A stretch of 64,000 bases of DNA from Cyclospora cayetanensis. Lineage: Eukaryota; Apicomplexa; Conoidasida; Eucoccidiorida; Eimeriidae. A model generated the notes under the pieces. It had not been told where the DNA came from. It was given only the letters and a program-made list of their open reading frames with translations, and made no database searches. A program made the translations under genes and the position numbers. Below are positions 36,301 through 49,623 of this stretch, one piece after another (position 1 is the first letter of the stretch; each line of letters begins with the position of its first letter). The stretch covers positions 614,302-678,301 of the forward strand of contig NW_020312147.1 in NCBI RefSeq assembly GCF_002999335.1. Reading direction: 5' to 3'.

Positions 36301-37448
36301 TCCCATCATAGTTGTTCCATGTCGTTGCTGATGCTACGCCTGTTGATGCAGGTCAAAGACAAAGGGAGCGACGGAGGCAGCAAAGGCTGGCTGCTGAGCA
36401 GAGTGCAGCAGCAGGGGGCTCAATCGAGCAGCAGAAGCAGCAGCAGAAGCAGCAGCAGAAGCAGAGGGATAAGCCACAATCGCAGCAGCCGAAGCATCAG
36501 TCGCAGATTACAAGAGGTTTTAGGGAGTTAAGCGATGAATATGATGGGGTAAGACTTTGGTCTTGAGACCGCTACCCTCCAGGATTGCAGGCGAACATGT
36601 TTCGCTGATGATAGGCGCACACAGATGCTGAATCGCCCTCTAAGCTGAATGTGAAATGCATGTGCACTCGTGGCCCAAAACTCGCATGCATGCTGACACC
36701 GCACACCATGATCGAGACTTTCAGTTGCCCGTATTTTTAATCTGTATCGTAGAGGCGGATGCTCCGTCTGGCTCAACATAAGTACAGGAGGATGGCATGC
36801 AGAGTAGACAGCTCTCGCCATACAGATCAGTGCGTCTTGGACGGGGTACAAAGGACTTACCTCTGCCAAGAGCGCCTCCAATCTGATAAGTTGCAACTGT
36901 GCGTCTTCTTGCGATTATTCGCCTATCTTCGCGCACACTCAGGGCCCCCGCTTCATAAAGGAGCACGAGAACTCCAGGAGAAAAAGAAAACACAAAACAA
37001 GCACACCCGCCGAAACTGACATCGAGGTACTCGATGCCTAACCAGTCAAACGTTTCTGTTTTTTTCAGGCGGCTTCTCTGGTGCTGCGTTTCTTCCTCTG
37101 ATAATTTCTTGCTCCTTCAATCACATTCCGTGATTCTCTGTTTCTCTGGCTAATCTCTCTGTGTCACTACCTCCGCCACGTATGCAACCAGCTTCCAAAA
37201 GTCACCCTTTGGTCTTTGGGACGTCTATCTCCGTCTTGTTAGCTCTCTTCCCGTCCTCCACCGCAATTCGTGTGCCGTGCATGTTTTCTGTCTCCGATAT
37301 TCCATCACTGGCGCCTGATTTCGCTTTTTTTGTTTGTTTGCCCCCCATGCACGTCAACATCTGTTATCCTCAGTACGCTCATGCTGTATGTCCTCAGGAA
37401 GAGGCTCTGCGTAAACGGATACGACAGCTGCTTGAGGGGTCCTCGTGA
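33328..37448 (+). CDS. RBM28/Nop4-type nucleolar RNA-binding protein (RRM protein), 60S ribosome biogenesis
   Basis: Exons: 33328-33873, 34098-~34410, 34792-34955, 35144-35391, 35512-35784, 36078-36204, 36352-36548 and 37398-37448 (TGA); most junctions are phase-consistent. After a basic, Gln-rich N-terminus comes an RRM (SVFVRNLPFDATAESVTSAL; RNP1-like KGAAFVYF) interrupted by a Gln-rich insertion, then KKGLSLAFEGL and NPNIFVNKK. A second RRM follows (LCIRNLPSWVDANFLREKV ... LGFCFIDL ... PIVQFALEDARKVKIR). The order and the linker KKxLxLAxEG...NIFV are typical of the last two RRMs of human RBM28 and yeast Nop4, which act in the nucleolus on large-subunit rRNA processing. The two N-terminal RRMs of those proteins are missing here. 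The tail is Arg/Gln-rich and basic. Start chosen at the ATG of MGPSFRGG; the end of exon 2 is the weakest junction. Confidence 0.82.
35397..35420 (+). repeat. GA dinucleotide repeat in an RBM28-like intron
   Basis: A (GA)n run immediately after the donor (AAG|GTGAGAGAG) of the fourth exon. Confidence 0.9.
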
Positions 37449-40344
37449 GACCTTGCTATTTAAAGTTACGCTGGACCGTCGTTCTATCAGCAAACATAAC
37501 AAACTCGTGCATTTTCATCAAATGGCTGACTTGCATAAAGAGTACAAGATTTAGGATTACAGCTTGTGGCGGAGAGCCGCAGAAACAGGAGTTTCTCCTC
37601 ATGTGCAGACATTGAAGACATACGTAGTCAAACGCGTCTCCATCTAGTCCTCGTTATCGGTGAATTTGCCGTTCCGTCATCCGTAGTAAAGAAATAGGCA
37701 CCTGTTGCATGTCCTGTTATTCATCAGCGCGCAAAGGACAACATACAGTATCTTCAAATTCACGGCAAGATATCGAGGACCATGGATGCACATTAGTCTG
37801 TCTGCAGAGATACAGTGAATCTAATAGATGGCAGCGATTGACTGAGACCCTTCAGGATTAAACGAGGTCTTGGCATCAAAAAAATTCGCGGCAGAATTTC
37901 AGTCGAGAACAAATGGCCGCATGTCACAGAGGTACAGTTTGTCCATATAGTGGTCAACTTGTTGATTGTGCGCAAAAATGTAATTATCTCGGTAGAAACC
38001 TAGTATGTTGTCGACCGGCATGAATCAGAAGATTCATAATAGTAGATGGCTTATATGTTGCATGTTCAGGGGTATAAGAGTATTGCAACGTTTCATATGA
38101 TGGCTCCATAGCAAGCACCTAACTTCTTGCTCAGTACAAAGTTAGTAGTTATTGGGCATCCTTCCGAAGTTGGCTCCCTCTCCTCTTCCCCCGCCCGCGC
38201 CCTCAGAGTTCCGGCATGACGCGACAGCTAGGGTAAGCGCTGCCGTACCCTACAAGCATTCCGAGCACTCTCAGCTACTTGCACATAGCGTTTAGCGTGC
38301 ACGTCCAGAATATTGATTCTTTTTGTGCTGTGCTGATGCTACTCTGCCGTAAATAAGAAATATAAGCTGCCAAGCCAATCAATCAGTTTTACTGATACTA
38401 GAAAACCAATTCTTAGTCGACCATAAGCAGTGTGGTCGAAGCTGCCGAAGTCAGCTAAGCACGGCAAACGCATACATGCCCCCAGTGGATCCACATCACA
38501 CAAAGTTTTATTTATCGGTAGACAGCTCCACATTTTCGGTGCTACACGAAAGTACCTGACTGGATGTAGCAAGGCCCGAATAGACTACTCACGCTAACAA
38601 AAGCGAAGAAGGTGGCCATAAATTTCTCTTTCAGGGTAAGTTGGAGCGGCAAGAAGGGCAGCTGCATGCATGCGGCTACACAGCTAGTCGTGTATCCACT
38701 TTTCAATCCCAGCAAAAAACATTTAAGAGATACCGGACCGAAGAGAAGAAGCGACCTGAAGCCTCCACGTCGAGACGGGTTGCACTAATACTGAGCAAAA
38801 AGATTGTATATCTGCATTCGTATGCCTTTGCAGTCGAGTGTCCAACAGTATACTGTACCCTCCTGTTGCATCCCAGTGTACGTTCTACCTTACGTTATAA
38901 TATATCACTGTTTCTTCTGCATTATTGGGGATGGATATGTATGAATGACGGAAAGCCACTAAACGCTTAATTGGATTTACTGCCTGTAAGCTCAAAGCCT
39001 GGAGGGGGCAGAAGAGTATGTGTGCAATTCTGCATATTTTCGTGATTCTTGGGCTAACATTTAAGTCTCTAAGCTCAGTTAAAACTTTCCACTACCACGG
39101 AAAGACTTCGAAAATGGATGGGGATAAAACTTGGTGCCCTTATCTGTGTTCAGTGCTCAAATTTACCGCTGTCCTGCAGCATGTTCACGTGTTCCGAAAG
39201 TATGACACGGCTGCTTGTTCCACGCCCGCATACTGTTTGTGGCTACAAGCCTTTGCGATACGATATCGCTCAGGATCTTGGTACTTACTGTGAAAAGATC
39301 ACAGCTAGTTAACGCACCCATGTGATTGTGGGCTTCGACCCTCAAACCAATTACATTCAGGGCAAGTTGCATAGTTCTTTGTCTGCGCACACCTTGGCAA
39401 CTGGTCAAACGCAGTTACCTGTTTTCTGCAACAATGCACACTTCGGAGTAGCCTCCAGTGCTGACCTACCGCTCTACATATGCTCGAATGCCGACGGCAC
39501 AAAAGGTTGGACGACCTGGTGCATCGCCTCTTGAAGATGAGCATTCTCGCGAAACGGAAAATGTGAACACCACTGCGCGATTAAAGTTTTTGGTTTCCCT
39601 TGGAGAATCCAGACAATCACCTAAGGGCCCCCTAAAAGTCCACATAAACGCGTCGCACGGCACTCCAAAAATTCAAGATCGCCCTAGTTGTCAACAAAAC
39701 ATTAGCCTCCGTCGGGCTCCACCTACCCGCCGGACCCCTATGCATGCAAGTTTTCTACCTGCGAGCCTCCACTGCGCATCTTCCATTGCACTTTCCCCTC
39801 AGTGCCACACGTGAATGCTGTCACATCGCCCGCCAATGTGGCCACCAAAAAAACGCTAAGAGAAAATGCGTCTGCTATACTGCGCCCTCGGTAGAGAACG
39901 AATGAAACCCATCGGTTTTGTTCCGCCACAAACTCCTGCGTAGGCCTAATTAAGGTTCGCCTGGCGCAGTTTTTACCAAGCTTCCTTCACAATGCCCCCG
40001 ACGTTGTCGCAAAACTGTCAGTCCCCCTGCCATGTGTCTACACTGACGCCCAGGCGAGAGCGCTCGAAGGCGGCCAAATAGTATTTGTAATCAGCAAAAT
40101 TTTTACTGAAAAATAGGGTCTGCTTTGGAAGCAACCAAAGCAGAACTAAATCATATAGCCCAAGATCAACCTAGGCCATTAAAAAGATTGGTGGCTTCTA
40201 GTGAAGCCTAAAGGTGCAAAACGAGATTCTCCAGTCTATAATTCACAGAATGCGGAAATACCTCCCGCCCAGCACCAGCTCGTCATGAGGCGAAGTCCTC
40301 TTATCTCCGTCCAGACAAGAGACACGCCTTAAGGAAGTGGGCGC
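37449..40344. other. Gene-poor region
   Basis: About 2.9 kb between the RBM28-like gene and histone H3. It contains one dispersed repeat copy near 38.2 kb and only short frames. A frame near 39.96-40.10 kb (VYTDAQARALEGG) faintly recalls an RNase H motif but is too degraded to call. It includes the 3' flank of histone H3. Confidence 0.45.
38155..38310 (+). repeat. Dispersed ~200 bp repeat, copy 4
   Basis: Shares blocks GGCTCCCTCTCCTCTTCCCC, GTTCCGGCATGACGCGACAG, CTAGGGTAAGCGC, AGCATTCCGAGCAC and CATAGCGTTTAGCG with the other copies, in the same order. Confidence 0.45.
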
Positions 40345-41187
<843 letters not shown>

Positions 41188-41577
41188 ATGTCGGCTAAGG
41201 GAAAGGGCGGCCGCTCCAAGAAGGCTTCTAAGGCCACCAGCAAGTCGGCAAAGGCCGGCCTACAGTTCCCCGTTGGGCGTATTGGTCGGTACTTGAAGAA
41301 GGGCAGATACGCCAAGCGTGTCGGTGCTGGGGCTCCTGTCTACATGGCTGCAGTGCTGGAATACCTTTGTGCAGAGATTTTGGAGCTGGCGGGTAATGCG
41401 GCAAGAGATCACAAGAAGACCCGCATCATCCCCAGACACATCCAGTTGGCAGTGCGCAACGACGAGGAGCTGAGCAAGTTCCTTAGCGGTGTCACAATTG
41501 CCTCTGGTGGTGTCTTGCCCAACGTCCACTCCGTGCTGCTTCCCAAGAAGAGCAAGAGCAAGAAGATGTCTCAGTAG
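41188..41577 (+). CDS. Histone H2A
   Basis: 129 residues starting MSAKGKGG at the ATG at 41188. The longer upstream open frame is untranslated leader, because the histone fold starts just after this ATG. Canonical H2A core: [40 protein letters not shown], the docking region [17 protein letters not shown] and [15 protein letters not shown]. It has the acidic-patch residues of core H2A rather than H2A.Z features. The tail is basic and ends KKMSQ, that is, with SQ directly before the stop, lacking the last two residues of an H2A.X SQ(E/D)-hydrophobic motif. Intronless, divergent from H3. Confidence 0.98.
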   Translation: MSAKGKGGRSKKASKATSKSAKAGLQFPVGRIGRYLKKGRYAKRVGAGAPVYMAAVLEYLCAEILELAGNAARDHKKTRIIPRHIQLAVRNDEELSKFLSGVTIASGGVLPNVHSVLLPKKSKSKKMSQ

Positions 41578-44072
41578 ACGCCGTCCCGTCTGCTAATTCG
41601 CGAGTTACACGATGCGATGCACTCTTTAGGCCATCGAAACTAATCGGAGGTGACTAACCTCCTGTGCTTCTTTTTAGGCTTCTCTAGAAGCCACCTACTG
41701 TGTCTGTCTCGCTTCCTTGCGGGAAGCTCATCCGTGTCTTGGCACGGCAGACCGCGCGGAGGCTTCTGCTTGTGGGTCCGCGAAAGTATGCTATTGTTGC
41801 ACGCGTACATTGGATGTAGTTTTCCTATTAGTTCGTGCGAAGGTCTTGGCAGTGCTCCCAACCAGACGGCTGCTGCGGGGGTCGGGGAATTGTTCATTAG
41901 CGGTGCTGTTGCCTTGTCAGTGAAAGGGGCTAGGGAACCTTGGTCTTGCAGTGGAGGATACAGCCCTGTGGTGCATGCGTATGGGCGACTCCCCCAGGAG
42001 AACTAATGGTAGGCACGTGTTGCCGCCTTGTTCACCTCGAGAAAGGGGTCGCTAGATTGACTGGACCAAATCTTAGCAGGGGGCCATGCTTTTTTGGCCT
42101 TCGTGATTGGGGTTAAGCACAGGGTAGTCAACTTTTTTAGACATTTGGATGAAATTGTGGGGTCGTAGCATGACGGTAAGCGGGTAGGTCCGAGGTGGGG
42201 CTTTACGGACAGGGCATGCCACCAGCGGAGCAAAAAGCCCGAATCTATCAGAAAAGGGATACCAGAACAAAGGCTGTGCGCTCGTTGAAGGTGGCAAGGG
42301 GGGCGGATGGCTGTGTAGCGGCTTCAATTCTTGTGTCGGTAGTGATGGGACATACGAAAGCGACGCATTCGATTGACCGCGCACGACTTGCAGTTGACTG
42401 TTTAGTTTTTGTGTGAAACGAGCGCAAGGTTGGTGTCGAAGCTTTCATCAGGTGGAGTATTGCCGTGTTACGTAAGAATTGCGTGCCGCAACTTGAAATC
42501 TAGAAGTCGAAACAAACTCATTTTCAAAACTGAATTCACCTTGCCGTTCTACTTATGGTGGTAGCTACACGGGATGCTAAGCCGTTTATGCACAGATATG
42601 TCTTCAATTTTGTGTGCCCGTCTGGAGCTTTAACCGTCCCATTTATGATTTGGTTTGCTTGCCATCAATTGTTGCTCCGAGTGGCGGTCAAGCATACTTG
42701 AGGTAAACTACACTCGCCTTGTTGGACCCTTTTTTGGCCATGTTGAAGTGTGTGAGAGCGGGAGACAGAACAGTTATTAGTGTACTTTATCCATTTAGCT
42801 TCAGCGTTCGCTCGCTGAGGCGTCCATATACTAGTGCATTTAAACGAGATGCAATCTATGAAGTGGTTGTCACCACAGATTAACAGTATAAACTGCTTTT
42901 GAGGCCCTTGCTTGCCTTGTCTAAGCTCAACACATGTCAAAAGAATACTGGTCCGCATCCCAAAACAACCGTGAGCAAGCTGGACGGGTATTTCTCGCAA
43001 GTCACCTCCATAACCGAGCTGCTAAGGCTCATATAGATATCTTAAGTGCGCGGAAGAACTAACAAACCAGATTTTCATCGCACGCGTTCTTAATCAGTGT
43101 GCACTATCCAGTCCCATCAAACCGTCTTAGCTTGCTCGCTTTGGAATTCACGCCCAGCATGTTACAAAGAAATTTTTGAATGTCGTCTGCCGTCATTCGA
43201 GCACTACTCCAATGTTACTATGCGAGGTCCTTTCGGTGTATTACTTGTATTGTCCAGTTACTAAGCTTAAAAAATACGCATCACACTCGCAACAACTGCA
43301 ACTCTTTTCCCCGGTTCGCTTTTTGTTAGCGATTTGGGACTTCGGATAGGGATGTACCTGTCTACAGAACTTTGGCAAGAACCTCGGGACTCAGTGTTGC
43401 TTGATTGGATGCATGGCTTTGTTCTTTTGGGCGCCCTTGACAAAGTGGTGCTCTAGATGGTAGGAGAAATGCTGTTTCTTATGACAATTAAAAGCGTAGG
43501 ACGATGGGAAGATCTTCTCTCTCTTGCTGTACGCCTTCCTTAAATACTTAAAATGAGGTTTTGCACTGAACTTAAATAAGGAAAACAAGTATAAGCCCCG
43601 AATATTGTGTGGCTGCTGAGGCTACTAGCCTTACTTTCGGTGCGTCTTCGTATGTACGAGGGAATAATCTGAAAGTCCTGACCCTAGCGCCCTAGGACAC
43701 TTTTCTCTTTAAGGCATCGCAAGAAGGCATATCAAGCGATGATTTTCCGTATAAATACTTAAAAGAACAATGTGTAGCCTAGTTATCGTTAGGCTTGTTG
43801 GTGCGCAATCCGCACCAACACGGGGCGCGCACAGGAAAACGTTATATGGCGGGTTTGAAAATATGTATGGCATTCTGATGATACGTGAGCGCCGGGCCGT
43901 TGTTACTTGCACGTAGGAGCATCTAGTTGGAGAGAACAACGGTAGCAGCTGCCTCACCATCGGCTGCCAGAGGGCAGGCGTTCTAGGCGGATGGGTGTTC
44001 CTATCGCTCACCCTGCTGGTTGTTTACTATCTGGTAATGTGTCCTCTTGTGTCGTATTTGCTGAGGCCTCTG
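41578..44072. other. Intergenic region without a recognised gene
   Basis: About 2.5 kb from the H2A stop to the stop of the minus-strand Gln-rich gene. No conserved motif or plausible coding frame was found. Confidence 0.5.
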
Positions 44073-45904
44073 CTAGTATTGGTATTCGCGGCTTCCTGCT
44101 GCTGTAGGAAGCGGCAAGTCAATCAGCCGTCTGATTCCCGATATTGGGCTGGTGTCTTGTTGCAGAAGCCCGCTGTAGGAATAGCTGTCTGGGTGTAACG
44201 GTACCTCGTTGTGCTGCTCCAGGGGTATTGAGGCTGCGATCGCTTGTGCCCCCTCTGTCACTGCCGGCATGTTTTGAGTATCTGCCGACTCAGGATCGTT
44301 TAGCAAAGACTCGTCAGGGATTGAAGGCAGGACCGGGAGGAGGCTTAGGGCATCGATGGCAGTTTGTTGGGAACCATCGGCATGCGTGGTTGGAGGGGCT
44401 GTTGTAGTTGTGGTGTGGGATGCTACTTTGAAGAACAGAGTTCCAAGTGTAGGGACGGCAGGAGCGGCTATTGCTACTCCGGGGATCTCATTTTTTACAT
44501 CTGCCGTTGTACTTACTGCTGTTGTGGTGGTCGTCGTCGTGCTGATGCTGGTAGTACCCCCGCCGGACTTGGGGGAAACAAGCCATTCAGGAAGCCAAGC
44601 GGGCAAGCTGCGAAGGCCACCTGCCTGTTCCTGAGGTTCGTTCTTTTGCTGTTGTTGGCTTTGCTCTGCTTCCTGCTGCTGCTGGGGTTCCTCCTGTCGT
44701 TGTTGCTCTTGCTGATGTTGCTGTTGCTGTTGCTGTGGCTGTTGCTGCGGTGGATGTTGTTGTTCCTGCTGTGGCTTGTGGTGCTGCCCGCTTAGCCGCT
44801 GCTGCTGCTGATATTCCGCAAGACTCATAATCTTGACAGACCCTTCTTGCTGCTGCTGTTGCATTTTTTGGAAGTCTGCCAATGTCATAACCCTGGGAGC
44901 GGTTTGCTGTTGCAGCTCTTGCTGTTGCTGTTGCTGTTGTGGCTGTTGCCTTTCTTTCTGTTGCTTTTGGAACTGTTCGAGTGTCATGCTTTGGGGAGCT
45001 GCTTGCTGTTGCAGTTGCTCTGCGCTTGTCAATTTAGGAACTTGTGGCTGGCTAAGGAGAGTCTTCAGCTGTTGTTGCTGCTGTTGGTGCAGCAACTGTA
45101 GCTGGTGATTTAGAGCCGCATGTTCTTCATGATTCTTAGATCCGATGCCTGTTGAAGCAAGATGCACACACGAGAAAAGAAGAAAGCTTTCACATAAGAA
45201 ACCAACGATTGTCATTGTTTTTCGATCATGAAACAGCGAGAATTTCCCGGAAGATTTAGAAAAAGTGTTGTGAAGGAGCCAAAAGACAGTCAGTAGAGCT
45301 CCTGGAGCCAGCACTGCAGTTGAAGCAGCTGTCAGCTGATGATCTGTAGTGGCCGCAGCAGTTAAGGGAAGTGAGAGGAGAGACAGGCCCGGAACGTGTA
45401 CGAGCACTTCTTGGCGTCACCTCCTGCTACTAGGTAAGTCAAAGCTATCTGACATTTCTGACCAAGCCTAAGTTGAAAAGGACTCAGCTTTGGGGTTTTT
45501 GGTCAGCAGGAATTAATGGGGGTCTTGAGGGAAACAAAAGACTAGCATGAAAGAAGAAAAAGACGGACGTATTGCAAAAGAGGTGGATGTAGAAGAGAAA
45601 AGATGGCAGAGGCAGCGCCACAATACACGACAAGCAAGACGGGCAAGGAATAAAGTCTCGAGGAAAGGGAAATTCAAACAAGCAGGAAAGGGTCGGAAGG
45701 AAGAGATGATACACTGATGCAGATGGTACACCGTTAAAAGAACGGGAAGCAGAAGAAGGGTCTAAAACAGAAATAAAGTGCAAACATACCAAGCTTGTGT
45801 TGCCCTCGAAGGCGACACGAGAGGCATGATTCTGCTCCCTGGCAAGAAGGCATAGGGGTGGCCAGAACCGTGAGAACGAAAAAGACGAGAAGGAGGCCCT
45901 TCAT
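44073..45904 (-). CDS. Secreted Gln-rich repeat protein, two exons
   Basis: Exon 1 (45904-45790) starts MKGLLLVFFVLTVLATPMPS, a clear signal peptide with probable cleavage near CQG-AES, followed by two Cys. Donor CTTG|GTATGT and acceptor TTCAACAG|GC (45149/45148, good pyrimidine tract) are both phase 1. Exon 2 (45148-44073) brings the protein to about 396 residues. It is dominated by Gln, with four spaced copies of a short motif: KLTSAEQLQQQ, SMTLEQFQKQQ, VMTLADFQKMQ and IMSLAEYQQQQ. Then comes a Trp-containing stretch (LPAWLPEWLVSP), Thr runs, and a non-repetitive acidic C-terminal ~120 residues. There is no membrane segment after the signal, so it is predicted to be secreted or in secretory organelles. 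No family recognised. Start preferred over an internal Met in the intron frame because it supplies both signal and correct phase. Confidence 0.75.
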
Positions 45905-47769
45905 CTTGGTGGCTTGTAGCGTGTGCTACCTGCAATTACTAGAGCGCTGCGCAGAGAGGACATAGGAAACGAGTAAAAGCGGGTAATTCGAGGCTATTTG
46001 CTCGCACGAATGCGCATATAATGTGATCTTTCTATGCGCTTGTCAGACCCATATAAAAGCCCTTGAAAACTTGTTTCTCTTCCCAAGAGCATACTCATAT
46101 GGTCATCTGAGCATGATCTGCATAAAATTAGAGTAGGGAGGCCAAAGGTGTAAAATACATGTTGATAAAGTGATTCTGTTACCCAGATTGAAAGGCAGCA
46201 AAGGGTAGAGAAACAGTACTCAAGCAGCTACACAAGACGAAGCAAGAGAGATCGGAAAAAGCATTGAAGCGCAGACTTGATCGTGGATACGGAGAACCCA
46301 ACGAAGGGGAAAAAAAGGGAGACCGGTTGGGTAACAGAGCCGATATGGTAGAAGGCGGCTGATCGCTAGAGAATCAGTGGTGAAGGAGCAGGCATACACG
46401 CAAAAAACACGAATGGTGATCCCACACTTCACACCACTACAAGAAACAGCGCTACTGTACACGCAGCCAACGCTAATCACAGAGCATTGACAGAATGTGG
46501 CATGTCTATTGAAGTGAGGTATGGTGTGCCTCGTGAATTATACGCTTTGTTGCCCCTCAATCTGAATTTTGAAACTCTCCGTAAACATGTATATTACACT
46601 TCGTGACCTGGATTGTGAAAGCACCCAGATCTTGTTCGTGTGGGTACATGGGTATGCACCCTCGAGCCCGCCAGTATTATAATCACGACGGATTGTGCCT
46701 TCTGAGCATACTTTCTAAAGAATCCATGAGAAGCTCTGGTGAGCATGAAACTTGCATTTACGGGGAGACCCCCGTGGTGTGGAGTTAGCCGAGAGCTACA
46801 CGCACGAAACTGGTGGAAAGTTACCTTTTTTCAAAACTTTTGTGGGCGACTTTGTTGAAATGTCAGGAAAAACAATGAGAGGAAAAGTGGGAAGGAGGGG
46901 AGGGCTAGGCGCTGCCGACAGGAGATGCCCGGCGTGGAGTGGCAAACGGATCGACGCCTCAAAAGGTGGCTAGCAGATTAAACGTGCGATCCCTGCCTTT
47001 GTGTCTCGGTTAGCCGCGTTGAAAAACAATAAGGAAGAAAGAACAAAATGAATGGCTCGAATAGGCTCAGAGAGCAGCTCAGTGTTGTAATAGAAGGCCA
47101 GCACGGGAGACAGACGGGCTGCCAGAGATAACATGGGAGCACCAGCCTTCCCGATAGGTTGCAACATCTCTTGTGTATGAATGCGCCCCGCTGCTTGTGC
47201 CCCCAAGTACCGTTGTCTCATCGCCGTGACACACTAAATGCCTTTTGCCGGTAATTTTAGGCACCGGATGCCCAAGAAACACCTGCTCAAGAGAAGGGTT
47301 CGTTCAATGCGCTACACCCCTTACGGGGTACTCCTCGGGACGAGGGGCAGCAGGACTGACGGGGGGCCCCTCTCCAGTTTGGGGCCCTTCGTTCCGCGAC
47401 TGTAGCGGCGCTTTCTTTCCACCTCAGACAGAATAATTAAGCCTTTTTGGCTCCTGTTTTAGATCCTCGCACGGGTTGCTTCTCGGCAGACGCACCCACC
47501 TGGAGCGCGGTGGCAGCTCCACCCTCCGTTCTGTTCTGCACAGGGTACGTAGGGTGTGAAGCTTCTTCGCCGTTGCCGTTCGAGGTACAATTGGCCAAGA
47601 TTTGCGTTCAGGCAGAGTAGCAGCTTCATTCTATTGGCTCTGCGGCGGCAGCAGCAGCCACTGGCGCTGCTATTGCCGCGACGGCTGTTAGTAGTTTGCC
47701 GGTTGAGAGAAGCGGGGGGGCCTTTGAGTGACAGACGGTGTCTTGCCGCCGACAGTCCTTCCACGAAAA
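45905..47769. other. Divergent intergenic region
   Basis: About 1.9 kb between the divergent Gln-rich secreted gene and the Nup54-like gene; both promoters should be here. No gene seen. GGGGCCCC-like palindromic tracts occur near 47360-47390. Confidence 0.45.
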
Positions 47770-49623
47770 ATGTTCGGCAGCCTCTTGGGAGCCTCACCAG
47801 CCTCCCAGCAACAGCAGCAGACGGGAGTAGCAGGTTGGTTCCCACACACTCTGTAGCGATGGCCCCTCACGTCCCCCGTGTGGTGTCGCCACAGGCTTCC
47901 CTGGAGAGTTGGCTACTCTAAGGGCCGCCGCCTACACGCTTCTGCTTGGTTTGAAGATGCCGGCACTAAAATAGATGGATAGGATTGTTCTCAGAGCTTT
48001 TCTGGTCATGCCGAATCGGGAGGGTGTTTGAATTTGCGAGTTTTTGCATCTCTGCAGCTCCCCAAGATGTGCCTATACACCAGAGAAACTACCTCGCATC
48101 GCTGCAGGTGCGGCTTCAGCGCGTGGAGCAGCTTCTGAAGGACGAGACACCTGCTGCGATCGGCTTTTCGTATGATGTGGACGTCAGCAGCAGCAGCAGC
48201 AGCGCCAGCACAGGGCTCACGCGGGCGCAGCAGCAAAACTTCTTCATGGAGCAGCAAGTGCAACAACTCGCAGCTGCTAATCCGCAGCAGAGCCAGGAAT
48301 TGCTGTCCAGGTGGCAGAGGGCAGCCCACAGAAATCCAGATAGACAAGCGGGTACGTTTAGGGTGTGGACTGGGGGGGAGTAGGAAGCTGGGAAAGCGAG
48401 CGAGAACATTACCAGCCGCTGATTTTTTTTTCACAGTGCACGTGCCAACCCCGGCAGCAAGCTTCATACGACAGCAGGAGGAGGCGTCGAGCGGCTTTCG
48501 GCCTTGCATGCATGGGCAGCGTGCCTTGTTTCAGCTCCATTTTAGATGTGCTGCCTGCAGCCGACTTCGCTGCAAAAGCGCGCTCCTGCTGCTGTGGCAT
48601 TGCTGTTGCTGGCTTCGTGTGCAGGGGTGGTAGTTGCTGTTGAGGGGCTTCAAGGGTTAGCTGCTCGCATCAGCGGAGCATCTCAGCGCACTGAAGCTCT
48701 TAGTCAGGCGGCTGCGGCAACGGCGAGGGATACGGAGGCGCTGACTGTAAAATACAATCAAATGAAGGCAGCAGTAAGCTGGGGATGCGTGGGGTGAATG
48801 GAGTGGTGATTGTGGTGACTGTGCATCTTCATGGGGTATGCTTGCACTGTAGCTCCCGAGCCGTTCTTTACGACGACACCTGCTGCTGCCTACGGCTGCC
48901 GTTGTCATGCTTGCTGCTGCATGCTTTTTGTCTCTGTGTTGTGTGTAGTTGGGGAGAATCAAGAAGAGGCATGCGCTGCTGGCTCATAGCCTTATCAGAG
49001 CTGTAGGACTGGTCGAAGGTGTGTTTTCTCCTGGCGCTGTTGCTCCCCTCGCAGCGCGGTTTGCTGCCGAAGCATGCAGCTTTCTGACTGCCGAAAGAGT
49101 GGGGACCCTAGCTGCGCTCCAGCGACTTTGCTCTTGCCAGTGCTCTTGCCACATTGCCAGTATTCCTTCTGCCGCGTCTGCTATTCTCAGGGCTGGCTGT
49201 TAGCCGAGGCGTGTGCGAAAGGAACCTGCGCTGCGATGCTGCCAACGAGCAGCTCCTGATGCGCATACAGGTGCCCCCCGAATCAGCAGCTGCAGCCTTC
49301 TGGAGCTCTTTCCTTTCCAATGCTGAGTGGAACGTCTGTGAGCTGCTGCTCGTGTTTGGTTGCTGCAGGAGGAGTTTCAGTGGGCAGATTGGCAACAGCG
49401 GATTGACGGGCTGCGTGTGTGGCTAGCAACTTTGCAGCAGCAGAAAGCTGATGGCAGCAGCAGCAACGAGGAGCAGCACCCAGTAGTTGCCCCTGCGCTC
49501 CTGCGTCTGCTCACTGTGCAAGCCGAGACTGTCGAGCAACTGCTGCAGTCTCTTGCCAACACGGAGGCCCTCGTCTCTAGGCTTGAGGCTTCCGCACACG
49601 CCTCCCGTGCGCGCGGCAAATGA
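47770..49623 (+). CDS. Nup54-like nucleoporin of the central channel
   Basis: Exons: 47770-47833, 48058-48351, 48437-~48520, ~48626-48773, 48949-49018, 49191-49270 and 49369-49623 (TGA). All junctions agree in phase except the third intron, whose ends are unsure. The start MFGSLLGASP keeps an FG dipeptide. Landmarks of Nup54: HRNPDRQ followed by VHVPTPA (family form NPD...VPVP), then GLQGLAARI, the coiled-coil segment RIKKRHALLAHSLIRAVGLV (family: SHRxLxV), AANEQLLMRIQ (family ADEEQLRxxL), and a final helix LTVQAETVEQLLQSL. Nup54 forms the Nup62-Nup58-Nup54 complex that lines the pore channel. The FG-repeat domain and the conserved N-terminal domain of animal Nup54 are nearly absent, so the protein is short. 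A Ser run and Gln stretch lie in exon 2. Confidence 0.68.

Noticed and set aside
39955..40115. Frame with VYTDAQARALEGG as a retroelement RNase H relic
   Set aside because: Single weak motif, frame broken soon after, no neighbouring RT motif; insufficient to call.
44364..45108. Leu- and Cys-rich plus-strand frames
   Set aside because: Shadows of the CAG tracts of the minus-strand Gln-rich secreted protein.
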